Shown piece by piece: positions 7,231-15,737 of a stretch of 64,000 nt of DNA. Source of the stretch: Sva-07 sp963698565 (GTDB taxonomy: Bacteria; Actinomycetota; Acidimicrobiia; Acidimicrobiales; Ilumatobacteraceae); the NCBI GenBank assembly GCA_963698565.1, contig CAVORH010000046.1:1-64000 (forward strand). The letters run 5' to 3'. How positions within the stretch are numbered: position 1 is the first letter of the stretch; the number at the start of each line of letters is the position of its first letter. The notes below the pieces were generated by a model. That model was not told the DNA's origin and did no database searches. It was given only the letters and a program-made list of their open reading frames with translations. A program made the translations under genes and the position numbers.

Positions 7231-7638
7231 TCAGGGACCCGGTTCGTCCGTTGCGCCCGGCTCGGGCGTGATCTCGCCGACAGGTCCGGTACCGAAGCGC
7301 TGGACGAGCTCACGGCTGATCTCGATGTGTCGGAGCAGAAAGGCGCGCTCGTCGAGCCGCTTCCGGCGGAGCCAGCCGGTGACTTCGTCGTTGCACTTGC
7401 TCGCATTGCACGAGCCACACGCAGGCACGACGTTCTCGAGCGTGTATCGACCGCCACGCGAAAGCGCCAGCACACAGTCGCGTTGCATCGGCGACATCGA
7501 CTCGCCGCAGTAGGCGCAGCCACCCCACGCCGCCTTCAGGGCTGCCCACTGATCGTCGGAGAGATCGTTCTCGGCGCGCTTCATGCGCCGCTGACGCCTC
7601 GTCGCTGCTCGCTTCCGACGAGTCCGGTTCGCGGCCAT
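7231..7638 (-). CDS. HNH endonuclease-like protein, altered catalytic residue
   Basis: The 135-residue protein begins with a very basic helix (RTRRKRAATRRQRRMKR) and has two CxxC pairs, CAYC (41-44) and CGSC (74-77), that form the structural zinc site of HNH nucleases. Between them lies MQRDCVLALSRGGRYTLENV. In active members the first catalytic residue is the His of D-H-V; here residue 55 is Cys, so the general base is missing, while the later Asn residues and the CNASK ending are normal. It may have lost cleavage activity, bind DNA only, or reflect a base error (TGT for CAC needs two changes). It sits alone. Confidence 0.75.
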   Translation of the reverse strand: MAANRTRRKRAATRRQRRMKRAENDLSDDQWAALKAAWGGCAYCGESMSPMQRDCVLALSRGGRYTLENVVPACGSCNASKCNDEVTGWLRRKRLDERAFLLRHIEISRELVQRFGTGPVGEITPEPGATDEPGP

Positions 7639-7682
7639 GGTCCAAAGCTAAGCCCTCGCCTCGTCGAGCACGGGACAGACCC

Positions 7683-7766
7683 TCAGGCGAACGCTTCGCC
7701 CGCGACGACTGCGTTGAACCCGGTCTGCCAGCCCACCGTCTGCAGCCAGACCAGCAGCACCTTCAT
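7683..7766 (-). CDS. Small 27-residue ORF with strong ribosome site
   Basis: The reverse strand carries TGAGGAGA four bases before an ATG that opens MKVLLVWLQTVGWQTGFNAV then VAGEAFA and a stop. The first part is hydrophobic with two tryptophans and could sit in or at the membrane, or be a small secreted peptide. No homolog is recognised. The excellent ribosome site and the usual codon bias argue for translation; the length argues for caution. Confidence 0.4.
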   Translation of the reverse strand: MKVLLVWLQTVGWQTGFNAVVAGEAFA

Positions 7767-7906
7767 GACATCTCCTCAGATCTCGATGACGATCCCGGCC
7801 GCCGGATGTCCTGCGTGCACGAGCAGATGTGCTTGCACACGCGGTGCCCGGGTGCACACCGCAACTCGCGAGGCCCGTGGGTCGACGCCCGAACCCTCAT
7901 CCAGCC

Positions 7907-8819
7907 TCAGCCGGACTCGCCGTACGACAGCGTGGCGACGATGTTGCCATTCCCATCGCGGAGGAACACGGTGTCGCCGCTGTTGTTCCACACGGCGCTG
8001 CCCGACACGCACCAGTAGCGGGCGGTCGCGTCGTCGGGGCCGCAGCCGCTGAACAGGGTGACGTCGGCTCCGGGCTCCAGGCGCAGGTCGGTGAACGTGT
8101 AGCGGTGCGACGCCGATTCGTCGGCGACCTCCCAGCCGTCGAGATCGACCGCGTCCGCTGCCGGCGTTCGTGAACCTGACCCATTCGCCATTGAGGTTCA
8201 CCCCGTCGTCGCCGGGCGCGTCGGCGTTGACGTCGATGACGATGTCCACGCCGTCGAGATCGCTCGACCCGCACGCGTCCGGCGCCCAGAGGCCGCGGCC
8301 CTCGCGTTGCGCGTCCCGCTGCATCTCGGCGTAGGTGTCGGAGCGGGCGTCGTCGGGCGGATACCGCCGGGCGATCGCGAACCCGTTGGCGACGAGTTCG
8401 GCGCCGACGTCGACACCGTCGGTGGTCTCCACGTAGCGCAACGCACGCCCGAACTGATCGACGTCGGATCGGTCGGCCACGAGCACCAGGTCGTTCCCGG
8501 TCACCAGCTCGGCGAGGGCATCGGTCGCCTCCTCGGAGAAGCACTCGCCCGACTCGGGCGTGTTGACGCCGATGATCCGAACCTCCAGCTCCCCGAGTGG
8601 ACCCGAGACGTACAGCGTGTCGCCGTCGACGATCTCGGTGCTCCTCCAGTTGTCGTCTTCCTCGGCTGCACTCGTCGGTGGAGGGTTGGAGGTGCGGGTC
8701 TCGACCGAGGATCCGCCGGCGGCTCCGTCCGAGCTCGCCGAGGTGCAACCGGCCAGCAGTGCCGCTGTGATCAGCCCGACCAGGGCGGCGCGGCGCCGTT
8801 GGTGTCGTCGCAACCTCAT
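7907..8819 (-). pseudogene. Thermonuclease-like lipoprotein with lamin-tail domain, frameshifted
   Basis: From the ATG at 8819 (alternative 8846) the product has a lipoprotein signal (VGLITAALLAGC), a Ser/Thr/Pro linker, and a staphylococcal-nuclease domain: VDGDTLYVSG, VRIIGVNTPESGE, FGRALRYVE and GLWAPDACGS; the family's Arg/Glu catalytic positions appear kept. It then enters a lamin-tail domain, NLNGEWVRFTNAG, but near 8165 the frame breaks and the domain continues one frame away as ADAVDLDGWEVADESASHRY to the stop at 7907. Removing one base restores a single protein of about 300 residues. It would be a secreted, surface-bound nuclease. Decay or sequence error are both possible. Confidence 0.75.
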
Positions 8820-8940
8820 CGCATCCCGCCGCCGGAGTCGTGGCATCGCCGACACCTTCGCACCGGTCGGGATCGGATCACAAGACATCAGGGCGGTGGC
8901 TGCGCCCGGGACCCCGCCGGCCCGCGAACCCTGACACACC

Positions 8941-9123
8941 CCTCGTTCGAGCGAGGTCGTGCTCGAACCCGACGACGACCCGGTGCCCCGACGAACCGCC
9001 GTCAACCTCGACTCGGTCGAGTCGGTCCCGGTCGGCCCTGCTGTCGAGCGCCTCGGCCGGCTCAGCGACGCTCGCATGTGCGAGGTCTGCGCCGCACTCG
9101 AGGTGGCCACCGACTGTCGGTGA
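8941..9123 (+). pseudogene. C-terminal half of a MazF/PemK toxin
   Basis: The forward frame reads SSEVVLEPDDDPVPRRTAVN then LDSVESVPVGPAVERLGRLS and DARMCEVCAALEVATDC to a stop. This is the second half of the actinobacterial MazF/PemK fold (NLDSVE strand followed by the LGRLSDxRMxExCxAL helix). The first half, with the RNA-binding loop, is missing and a TGA lies just upstream in frame, so no functional toxin can be made. No antitoxin gene is present beside it. Confidence 0.65.
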
Positions 9124-9162
9124 CCCACGACCCGACCCGCCGAGCCGGTTGCGCCGTCGGGA

Positions 9163-9279
9163 TCACGTCGGGCAGGTGACGACGGCGGTTCCCTCGGCTT
9201 CCTCGCCACATCCGGCCTGCAGCGCGGCCGAACCCACGACGACGAGTACCGCCCACATGCCTGCGCGAGTGCGTTGCAT
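9163..9279 (-). CDS. Very small lipoprotein (38 residues)
   Basis: The ATG at 9279 follows a purine-rich GGGGGAGAGGGG. The peptide has a two-Arg start, a hydrophobic core MWAVLVVVGSAALQAGC with a plausible lipobox (LQAGC), and only about 15 mature residues (GEEAEGTAVVTCPT). If processed, a lipid-anchored peptide with one further Cys would result. It could instead be the stub of a longer lipoprotein gene. It lies between the MazF remnant and the reductase gene. Confidence 0.5.
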   Translation of the reverse strand: MQRTRAGMWAVLVVVGSAALQAGCGEEAEGTAVVTCPT

Positions 9280-9382
9280 CGGCGCCCCTCTCCCCCTCGT
9301 CGGAACGCGCCCCGCCTGCGACCGTACCGAACACGCCATGCAGGGTCAACGGCCGATCGACCAGGGGACATAGCCTCGCCCC

Positions 9383-10349
9383 ATGCGGATCGTCATCGTC
9401 GGTGCCGGAGCAGTCGGCGGGGTCGTCGCCGCCAACCTCGCGATGGCGGGTACGTCGGTCGTCGCCGTCGCCCGCGGCGAGCACGCGGCAGGTGATGCGC
9501 GAGTCGGGGCTCCGCTACGAGTCGCCCACCGGAACACGGACCGTCGAACTGCCCGTCGCCACGTCGGTCGGCGAGATCGACATCGCCGACGACGACGTGT
9601 TCGTGCTCGGCGTCAAGAGCCAGGACACCGTCGGCGTGCTGAACGACCTCCGCGCCGCCGGCGTCACCGATCAGCCGATCGTGTGCATGCAGAACGGCGT
9701 CGACAACGAACGCCAGGCGCTGCGCCTGTTCCCCAACGTCTACGGCATCTGCGTCATGCTCCCCGCCGACCACCTCGCCCCCGGCGTCGTGCGCGTCTGG
9801 ACTGCGCCGAGCTCCGGCCTCCTCGACATCGGCCGCTACCCCCACGGCGTCGACGACCTCAGCGAGCAGCTCGCCGTCACGCTCGAAGCCGCCACGTTCG
9901 GCTCGATCCCCCGCGACGACATCATGAGCTGGAAGTACCGCAAGCTGCTCATGAACCTCGGCAACGCCGTCGAAGCGGTGTGCGGCCGGGACGCACATCT
10001 CGGCGAGATGGTGCGGGCCGAAGGCGAGGCGGTACTCGCGGCGGCGGGGATCACGGTGATCAGCGCCGAGGACGACCTGGCCCGCCGCGGCGACGCGTTG
10101 AAGATCCAGCCCGTCGGCGACGAACCACACCGCGCCGGAGGATCGTCGTGGCAGAGTCTGCGCCGCGGCACCGGCACGATCGAAACCGACTACCTCACCG
10201 GCGAGATCGTGCTGCTCGGCCGGCTCCACGGCGTTCCGACACCGGCCAACAGCGCGCTGCAGGATGCCGCCGCCGAGATGGCCCGCACCGGCGAACCGCC
10301 GGCCTCGCGCACCGTCGACGACGTGCTCCGGTCGATCGACGCGGCCTGA
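9383..10349 (+). pseudogene. ApbA/PanE-type 2-dehydropantoate reductase, frameshifted
   Basis: The ATG at 9383 opens the Rossmann fold MRIVIVGAGAVGGVVAANLA, the classic ketopantoate reductase start, and runs to GEHA. Near 9488 the frame shifts by one base (GCGGCAGG) and the rest continues as QVMRESGLRYESPTGTRTVE to ASRTVDDVLRSIDAA. The C-terminal domain has the family features: SWKYRKLLMNLGNAVEAVCG with the catalytic Lys, and the SSWQSLRRGTGTIETDYLTG loop (usually SMLQDLERGRPTEID). With the shift corrected it is about 322 residues. Function would be NADPH-dependent reduction of a 2-oxo acid; true pantoate synthesis is not certain. Confidence 0.75.
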
Positions 10350-10361
10350 CACCCGAGCGAC

Positions 10362-10502
10362 GATGGCGGGACCAGCGCCGACGAGCAGCCGTTCACGCGC
10401 TCGCTCACCGGTGTCGTGATCCCGCCCGACGTGACCGAGGCGAGAAGCGATCTCGTCAACGGCTGGGGCGGCGACACCGTGACGCTGACGATCGACCGCT
10501 GA
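10362..10502 (+). pseudogene. Unassigned coding fragment
   Basis: Between two real genes, one forward frame without a start codon has strong coding bias and reads DDGGTSADEQPFTRSLTGVV then IPPDVTEARSDLVNGWGGDT and VTLTIDR before a stop. It looks like the C-terminal 45 residues of a beta-rich protein. The family is not recognised. It adds to the eroded gene pieces in the first 14 kb. Confidence 0.35.
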
Positions 10503-10509
10503 CGATCGG

Positions 10510-11358
10510 CTACCGCGCGTCGGGGAGCAGCGTCGCACCCTCCGGGATGCGGAGCGCGGTGATCTGCGTCGACTGCATCACGAGGCGATCCTCGCTGTCC
10601 CACGCTTCGCAGATCTCGTCCGCGTAGCCGTCGTGGATCACCTGCACACGGAACCGCAGCCGTAGCGGCCCCGGCGCCGGCAGCGCGCGGTTGTAGACCG
10701 TGATCGCCAGCGTCGGCACCCACCCGGTCTGCACCACACCGAACGTCGCCGGCGGCATCACGTCGGAGGCGTAGAGCAGCCCGACCGTGTCGAACACGTC
10801 GTCGACCTCGTCACGCAGATACGCGCGGAACTCGCCGCCGCCGACCGCCGTCGGCCCGTCCGGCGTCATCTGGAAACCCGCCTCCGGATCGAACTGCAAC
10901 GAGTTGCCGCGCTCGCCGGCCATCGGCGACGGCGCGAGGCCCTCGAGTGGGGGGAACGGGCACGGAGCGATCTCGCCCCAGAAGGGCGTGGTCCCTTCGT
11001 GCAGCGTTCCGAGCGTGAACTGCGCACGCACACCGAGGACGCCGTCGACACCGATCGTCGCGCCGACCTGGCTGGCGGTCTTGCCGACCCGGTCGACCTC
11101 GGTGACGATCTGCGCCGGGCCGAGGTCGGGCGACGACAGGAACTGCGCCGACGCCGAGATGACGTGCTCGTGCGTTGCGCCGGCCTCCTGTGCCGCATGG
11201 AGCGCGGCACGACCGAGACAGGCGAGCATGTAGCCGCCGTTGGGCTTCGAGCCCATGATCGCGTACTCGCTCACGAGATCGACGTCGTACTGGTTGCGAC
11301 CCGCGGCGTCATGGCCGCGCGGAGCGATCGCGGTCGCCGCTTCGAAGGTGGTGGTCAT
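10510..11358 (-). CDS. Acyl-CoA thioesterase family protein (double hotdog)
   Basis: A 282-residue protein with two hotdog-like halves, in the style of actinobacterial TesB-like thioesterases. The first half has GSKPNGGYMLACLGRAALHA (a usual substrate-pocket helix) and SASAQFLSSPDLGPAQIVTE; the second has PATFGVVQTGWVPTLAITVY and GYADEICEAWDSEDRLVMQS, where the W-D-S/GxLVAQS ending is the family mark. It should hydrolyse an acyl-CoA thioester; chain length unknown. Start at 11358 follows GAGGAA. Its upstream region holds a 13-base direct repeat (AGATCGCACGCCG at 11386 and 11445). Probably monocistronic or read through from the monooxygenase gene upstream. Confidence 0.8.
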   Translation of the reverse strand: MTTTFEAATAIAPRGHDAAGRNQYDVDLVSEYAIMGSKPNGGYMLACLGRAALHAAQEAGATHEHVISASAQFLSSPDLGPAQIVTEVDRVGKTASQVGATIGVDGVLGVRAQFTLGTLHEGTTPFWGEIAPCPFPPLEGLAPSPMAGERGNSLQFDPEAGFQMTPDGPTAVGGGEFRAYLRDEVDDVFDTVGLLYASDVMPPATFGVVQTGWVPTLAITVYNRALPAPGPLRLRFRVQVIHDGYADEICEAWDSEDRLVMQSTQITALRIPEGATLLPDAR

Positions 11359-11469
11359 CGGGTTCCTCGGGGGGTGTCGGGCTGGAGATCGCACGCCGTT
11401 GCACAGCGATCGCAGGAGGGTAGCGACGAGACGCCGCCCGTTTCAGATCGCACGCCGCTCGGAGCGATG

Positions 11470-12672
11470 TCACTCCACGCGCGCCCGGTCCGGCCGGACG
11501 TGGTGTGCGATCGCTTCAGCCACCACGTGGGCGTCGCGGTCGATCGCCCAGAGCGTTCCGGTCAGCGGCACCCGGAAGCCGACGAACCCGAGGCCCGGCC
11601 GGGGCACCAGGCCGGTCGGACGGCCGTCGTCGTCGAGCACGCCGAGGGGACCCACGATCGGCTCCAATGCGGTGCGGTAGCCGGTCGCCGCGATCACGTG
11701 GTCGGCCACCACCTGGCTCCCGTCGACCAGTCGCGCCCCGTGCGTCTCGAGGTCGGCGACGGCATCGACCACCCGCACCCGGCCGGAGCGGATCAACTCG
11801 ACGATGCCGTCCGCGGTCATCGGCTCCTTGCACTTTGCGAGCAACCGCATGATCGGCTGTTCCGGCTCCGGGAGATAGTCGCGCGGACCGTAGATCCCGC
11901 GCTCGAGCCACGGCACCATCCGGTTCAGCCACGCGTCCGGCAACACCTCACCGGCCGGGGCGAACGGCGTGGAGGGCACGCCCACGACCTCGCGGGGAAG
12001 CACCTGCGGAGCGCTCCGCACCGCCCACGTGACGTCGACGCCGGCGCGGGCGAGGTCGACACAGATCTCGCCACCGGAGCTACCGGCCCCGACCACGAGC
12101 ACCCGGGCTTCCCGGTGGTCACCGGGACTGCGGTAGTCAGCTGCGTGGAGGAACCTTCCCGCGAACTCTTCGACCCCGGGCCACGACGGCATCTTCGGCG
12201 CACGGGAGGCCCCGGTCGCCACCACCACCGCATCGAAGCGCCGATCTCCCGACGGGCCGGCGATCTCCCACCTCCGTCCGGTGGGCTCGATCGTCGAGAC
12301 CTCAGCGTCCGCACCGAGGTCGCATTCCAGTCGGTGGTGTTCGGCGTACCGATCGAAGTAGGCGACGAGGTCGTCGCGCCGGACCCAACGGCCCAGCGAC
12401 CGCTCCATCCGAAGACCAGGCAGGTCGGACATCCACCGCACGGTGTTCAAGCGCAGCGAGTCGTATCGGTCGGCCCAGGACGAACCGATGCGCTCGTCGC
12501 GATCGAGCACGATCGCCCTGACGCCGTCTCGACGGAGCAGCGCCGCCGTCGCCAGCCCGGCCGGCCCGGCGCCGACCACCGCGACCGTCGGCGCACCGTC
12601 CGCCGGCACCGGTGCGGCCCACGGCCGCACCCGCTCCACGAAACGTCTCGCCACGAGATCCGGTCGGCCCAC
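11470..12672 (-). CDS. Flavin-dependent monooxygenase (FMO/BVMO-like)
   Basis: The 400-residue product has an FAD-binding Rossmann motif VAVVGAGPAGLATAALLRRD near residue 30, and a second dinucleotide motif VLVVGAGSSGGEICVDLARA for NADPH. Between them is the substrate/flavin loop WADRYDSLRLNT and a later ATG motif (HVIAATGYRTAL) as in flavin monooxygenases of the trimethylamine/BVMO/YUCCA-like group. Substrate unknown. GTG at 12672 with GGAG upstream was chosen; the longer frame to 12801 would overlap the divergent gene's promoter. It transcribes away from the small conserved gene at 12787. Confidence 0.85.
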   Translation of the reverse strand: MGRPDLVARRFVERVRPWAAPVPADGAPTVAVVGAGPAGLATAALLRRDGVRAIVLDRDERIGSSWADRYDSLRLNTVRWMSDLPGLRMERSLGRWVRRDDLVAYFDRYAEHHRLECDLGADAEVSTIEPTGRRWEIAGPSGDRRFDAVVVATGASRAPKMPSWPGVEEFAGRFLHAADYRSPGDHREARVLVVGAGSSGGEICVDLARAGVDVTWAVRSAPQVLPREVVGVPSTPFAPAGEVLPDAWLNRMVPWLERGIYGPRDYLPEPEQPIMRLLAKCKEPMTADGIVELIRSGRVRVVDAVADLETHGARLVDGSQVVADHVIAATGYRTALEPIVGPLGVLDDDGRPTGLVPRPGLGFVGFRVPLTGTLWAIDRDAHVVAEAIAHHVRPDRARVE

Positions 12673-12786
12673 GATGTCTCCGGACCCTACCGGGGGCACC
12701 GTGGGCCGCCGACTGGAGCGGGACGACGGGCGCCGAGGGCGACCGGACGCCACGCACGGCCGGGCCGTGGGCGCGAGACTGAGACG

Positions 12787-13127
12787 ATGGCCTTCGGACA
12801 AGCGTCGGGTCCGCCCGCGTCACAGAGCCAGATGCGTGAGCTGACCGAGTTGCTGCACGCAGCAGGGCACTCGGACTTCCGAGACGCACGCGGCCCGATG
12901 GGCTTCACGCAGCGCCAGGCCAACGGCAAGTTCACCCGTGACGAGGCCGACGAGTTCATCGCCGCGCTCCAGGAAGCGGCGGAGGGAGCGCACCCGAGTC
13001 TGCACCCGTGTCGGCCAGGCCGAAGCCGGCTCAGCGCGATCGTTCACGAACACCATTGGAGACGTTCTCCGACGAACAACTCGCCGCGGAGCTCCAGCGC
13101 CGCGGCTGGGTGGTGATGGAACCCTGA
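12787..13127 (+). pseudogene. Conserved small actinobacterial protein, frameshifted
   Basis: The ATG at 12787 opens MAFGQASGPPASQSQMRELT, then DFRDARGPMGFTQRQANGKF and TRDEADEFIAALQ, the first half of a conserved actinobacterial protein of unknown role. Its usual ending, LAAELQRRGWVVMEP, is present at 13083-13127 but in another frame, joined to a Pro/Ala-rich linker (SARPKPAQRDRSRTPLETFS). A one-base shift in the G-rich stretch near 12985 links the two into about 113 residues. Uncorrected, the first frame ends at 13116 with a meaningless tail. Confidence 0.7.
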
Positions 13128-13223
13128 CGGCCGGCGGTGTGATGGCGTCGCATCGGTGACCCTCCAGCGCGGGGATTTCCCTGCGTGCGCAACTGTGTGA
13201 CACCCCTTGGTCATGCTGGTCGT

Positions 13224-14748
13224 ATGGATCTCGGGGCGTTGTGCGACACGATCGGGCGGAGCGACCGCACGGTCGACGACGTCGCCGACGAGTTGCTCGA
13301 CGCCACCGATGCCGAACTCGACGAGCGGGTCCGTGCCCTCGAGTTGCTGCGCCGCCGCGTCGACGCCGAGACGGCATTGACGTTGGCCACCGTCGAACAG
13401 CGACGCCTGTACCTGGCCGACGGGCACCGCACGATGAAGGGCTACCTGCGTGCCACGTGCAACTCGTCGAACCCCGACATCGCCGCCGGGCGCCGCCTCG
13501 CACAAGCGGCCAACGGCGTCCCCGGTCTGGCCGAGGCGCTCCAGACCGGGCGCATCGGCGTCGCCCAGGCAGCAGCGATCGCCCGTGTACACCGCAACCC
13601 GCGGGTGCGTGACCGCCTCGTCGAGTTCGCGGCCATGCTGCTGGAGCTCGCCGAGCGGTACTGCTACGACGACTTCGTCATCGCCCTGGGGCGCTTCGAG
13701 ATGCTCGCCGACACCGACGGCGCCCACCGCGACCGCGACGAACAGCTCGACCGGCGCAACGTCCACGTCGCGACCGTCGGCGGCGAACTCCACCTCGACG
13801 CCACCGGCGGCGACCCGCTCGTCAACGACGAGCTCCAAGCGATCTTCCGCCGGTTCTGCGAGCACGAGTTCCGCACCGACGCCGCCGCCCGCCGCGCCGA
13901 GCACGGCGACGACGCGTCCGGCAAGCCGCTCGCCCGCACTCACGCCCAGCGCAGCTACGACGCCTTCGTCGACATGCTGCGCCGAGCCAACGCCCACCTC
14001 GACACCGACACCAACGCACCGGCAGCACCCAACCCGCTCGTCAACCTCCTGTGCGACCAGCGCACCTGGGCGATGGTGCTCGCGGATGCCGGCCTCGCGC
14101 CCACCACCACGCTTGTCGGGCGACCCGATCGATCCGTTCACCGGACTGCCGGCGCACGCCACCGGCGATCTCCTCGCCGACCTCGTCGCCGACCCCGACG
14201 CCTTCGCCCACATGCACTGCGAGACCGCCAACGGCACACCACTGCACCCGCACGACGTGCTGCGCGCCGCACTCGCCGGCCACACCCGCCGCGTCGTCGT
14301 CGACGCACAGGGCGTCGTGATCGACATGGGCCGCAAGGCACGGCTCTTCACCGGCCCCGCCCGCGACGCCGCCAAACTGCTCGTACGGCGCTGCGACCAC
14401 ACCGGCTGCGACCTCCCCGAGGACTTCTGCGAGGTCGACCACGTCACCGAATGGGTCGACCACGGCACCACCGACCAGATCAACGCCGGCGTCGACTGCG
14501 GCCACCACAACCGCGAGAAACACCGCAAGAAGTTCACCAGACGCCGCAGCATCCACGGCCAGAGCTACACGATCCGCCCCGACGGCAGCATCATCCTGCC
14601 CGTCGGCACCCGACCACCCACCTTCCCCGACGAAACCGACAACAGCGACGACGATCCATCCACCACCGCCGCCCGGGAAGCCATCGAAACCGCCGAACAG
14701 ACACGAACCGCCCGCGCACGCCTGAACCGCCTCCGGCGAGCGGCATGA
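13224..14748 (+). pseudogene. DUF222/HNH endonuclease, frameshifted
   Basis: The first part (MDLGALCDTIGRSDRTVDDV onward) is the helical DUF222 domain found in mobile-element-like actinobacterial HNH proteins: GYLRATCNSSNPDIAAGRRL, LQTGRIGVAQAAAIARVH. Near 14118 the frame moves by one base and the C-terminal part continues SGDPIDPFTGLPAHATGDLL to an intact HNH domain, RRCDHTGCDLPEDFCEVDHV and QINAGVDCGHHNREKHRKKF, with the expected Cys, His and Asn residues. Corrected length is about 508 residues. These genes occur in many copies per genome and may be selfish. Without the HNH part the first fragment cannot cut DNA. Confidence 0.8.
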
Positions 14749-14805
14749 ACGCGGAATGGATCGGCTGCGTCGTTTGTTGACCCGACCGCCTCACCCGCGA
14801 GGATC

Positions 14806-15210
14806 ATGGCGATGCCCGAACCCACTCCCCCCAGCCGACGCGCGCGGCCCGGTGCTCCTGATCGGATCATCGTCAACGGGCTCGTCGTCGACGCCTCCAT
14901 CGGGGTGCACGACTTCGAGCGGGAGGCCACACAGCGCGTCCGCTTCGACGTCGAGATCGACACCGTCGACGACTACGCCGACCGTGTGCGCGAAACGGGC
15001 GCCTACGTCTCCTACGCCGACGTGGTCGAGTTCGTCGAAGCGCGCGCTGCCTCGGGCGAGCACGTCGAGCTCGTCGAGACCTGGGCAGAGGACGTGGCGA
15101 CCTTCGCCCTGCGCAACGAGCTCGCCCAGGCGGTGCGGGTCACCGTCCAGAAGCTCGACATCTTCGACGCCGCCGACGGCGTCGGGATCGCGATCGAGCG
15201 AGCACGATGA
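14806..15210 (+). CDS. folB: Dihydroneopterin aldolase
   Basis: The product (134 residues from 14806, or 132 from the in-frame ATG at 14812, which has better spacing from GAGG) has the FolB pattern: DRIIVNGLVVDASIGVHDFE (usual IGVxxxER), a YVSYADVVEFVEA block for the tetrahydrobiopterin-fold helix, and VRVTVQKLDIFDAADGVGIA at the end, where the conserved Lys of VxVxKP-type strands is kept. It converts dihydroneopterin to hydroxymethyl-dihydropterin in folate synthesis. Its stop overlaps the folK start (ATGA), indicating one operon with folK and the DHPS-like gene. The N-terminal 18 residues are a Pro/Arg-rich extension. Confidence 0.88.
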   Translation: MAMPEPTPPSRRARPGAPDRIIVNGLVVDASIGVHDFEREATQRVRFDVEIDTVDDYADRVRETGAYVSYADVVEFVEARAASGEHVELVETWAEDVATFALRNELAQAVRVTVQKLDIFDAADGVGIAIERAR

Positions 15211-15737
15211 CGACGAGCCCCACGACCCGTTGCCTGATCGCGCTCGGCTCCAACCTCGGCGACCGGCTGGAGAACCTGCGCGCCGGCGTGGCCGGGCTCG
15301 AGGACGCCGACGGCATCGACGTCGTCGCCGTCTCGCCCCTCTACGAGACCGCGCCGGTCGGCGGGCCCGACGACCAGGGCCCGTACCTCAATGCCGCCCT
15401 CGTCGCCGACACCACCCTCGACGCCGCCGACGTCCTGGCGCTCCTCCATCGGATCGAAGCCGGTCGCGAACGCCAGCGCACCGTGCACTGGGGGCCGCGC
15501 ACCCTCGACCTCGACCTGCTCGTGCACGGCGACTTCGTCTCCGACACGCCCTCGCTCGAGGTCCCCCACCCGCGGATGCACCAGCGCCGATTCGTGATGG
15601 TCCCCGTGTGCGACATCGCGCCGGACCTCGTCCACCCCCGCCTCGGCCGCCCGATGCGCGACCTCCTCGCCGATCTCCCCATCGAGCCCGGCGACCTCAC
15701 ACAACTCAACGACACCTGGCAGGAGCACCACCCATGA
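15207..15737 (+). CDS. folK: Hydroxymethyl-dihydropterin pyrophosphokinase
   Basis: The 176-residue product has the HPPK marks: CLIALGSNLGDRLENLRAGV at the start, SPLYETAPVGGPDDQGPYLN with the pterin-binding loop, then RTVHWGPRTLDLDLLVHGDF containing the paired Asp residues (DLDLL) that bind two magnesium ions, and LEVPHPRMHQRRFVMVPVCD. It phosphorylates the product of FolB using ATP. Start and stop overlap folB and the following gene by four bases each, so the three are translationally coupled. Confidence 0.95.
   Translation: MTTSPTTRCLIALGSNLGDRLENLRAGVAGLEDADGIDVVAVSPLYETAPVGGPDDQGPYLNAALVADTTLDAADVLALLHRIEAGRERQRTVHWGPRTLDLDLLVHGDFVSDTPSLEVPHPRMHQRRFVMVPVCDIAPDLVHPRLGRPMRDLLADLPIEPGDLTQLNDTWQEHHP

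Noticed and set aside
11386..11457. Direct repeat AGATCGCACGCCG upstream of the thioesterase gene
   Set aside because: Two 13-base copies 59 bases apart are real but too little to call an operator; noted only in the gene entry.
12673..12786. Extended N-terminus of the monooxygenase to 12801
   Set aside because: The extra residues are Arg/Pro/Ser-rich, overlap the divergent gene start, and the GTG at 12672 has a good ribosome site.
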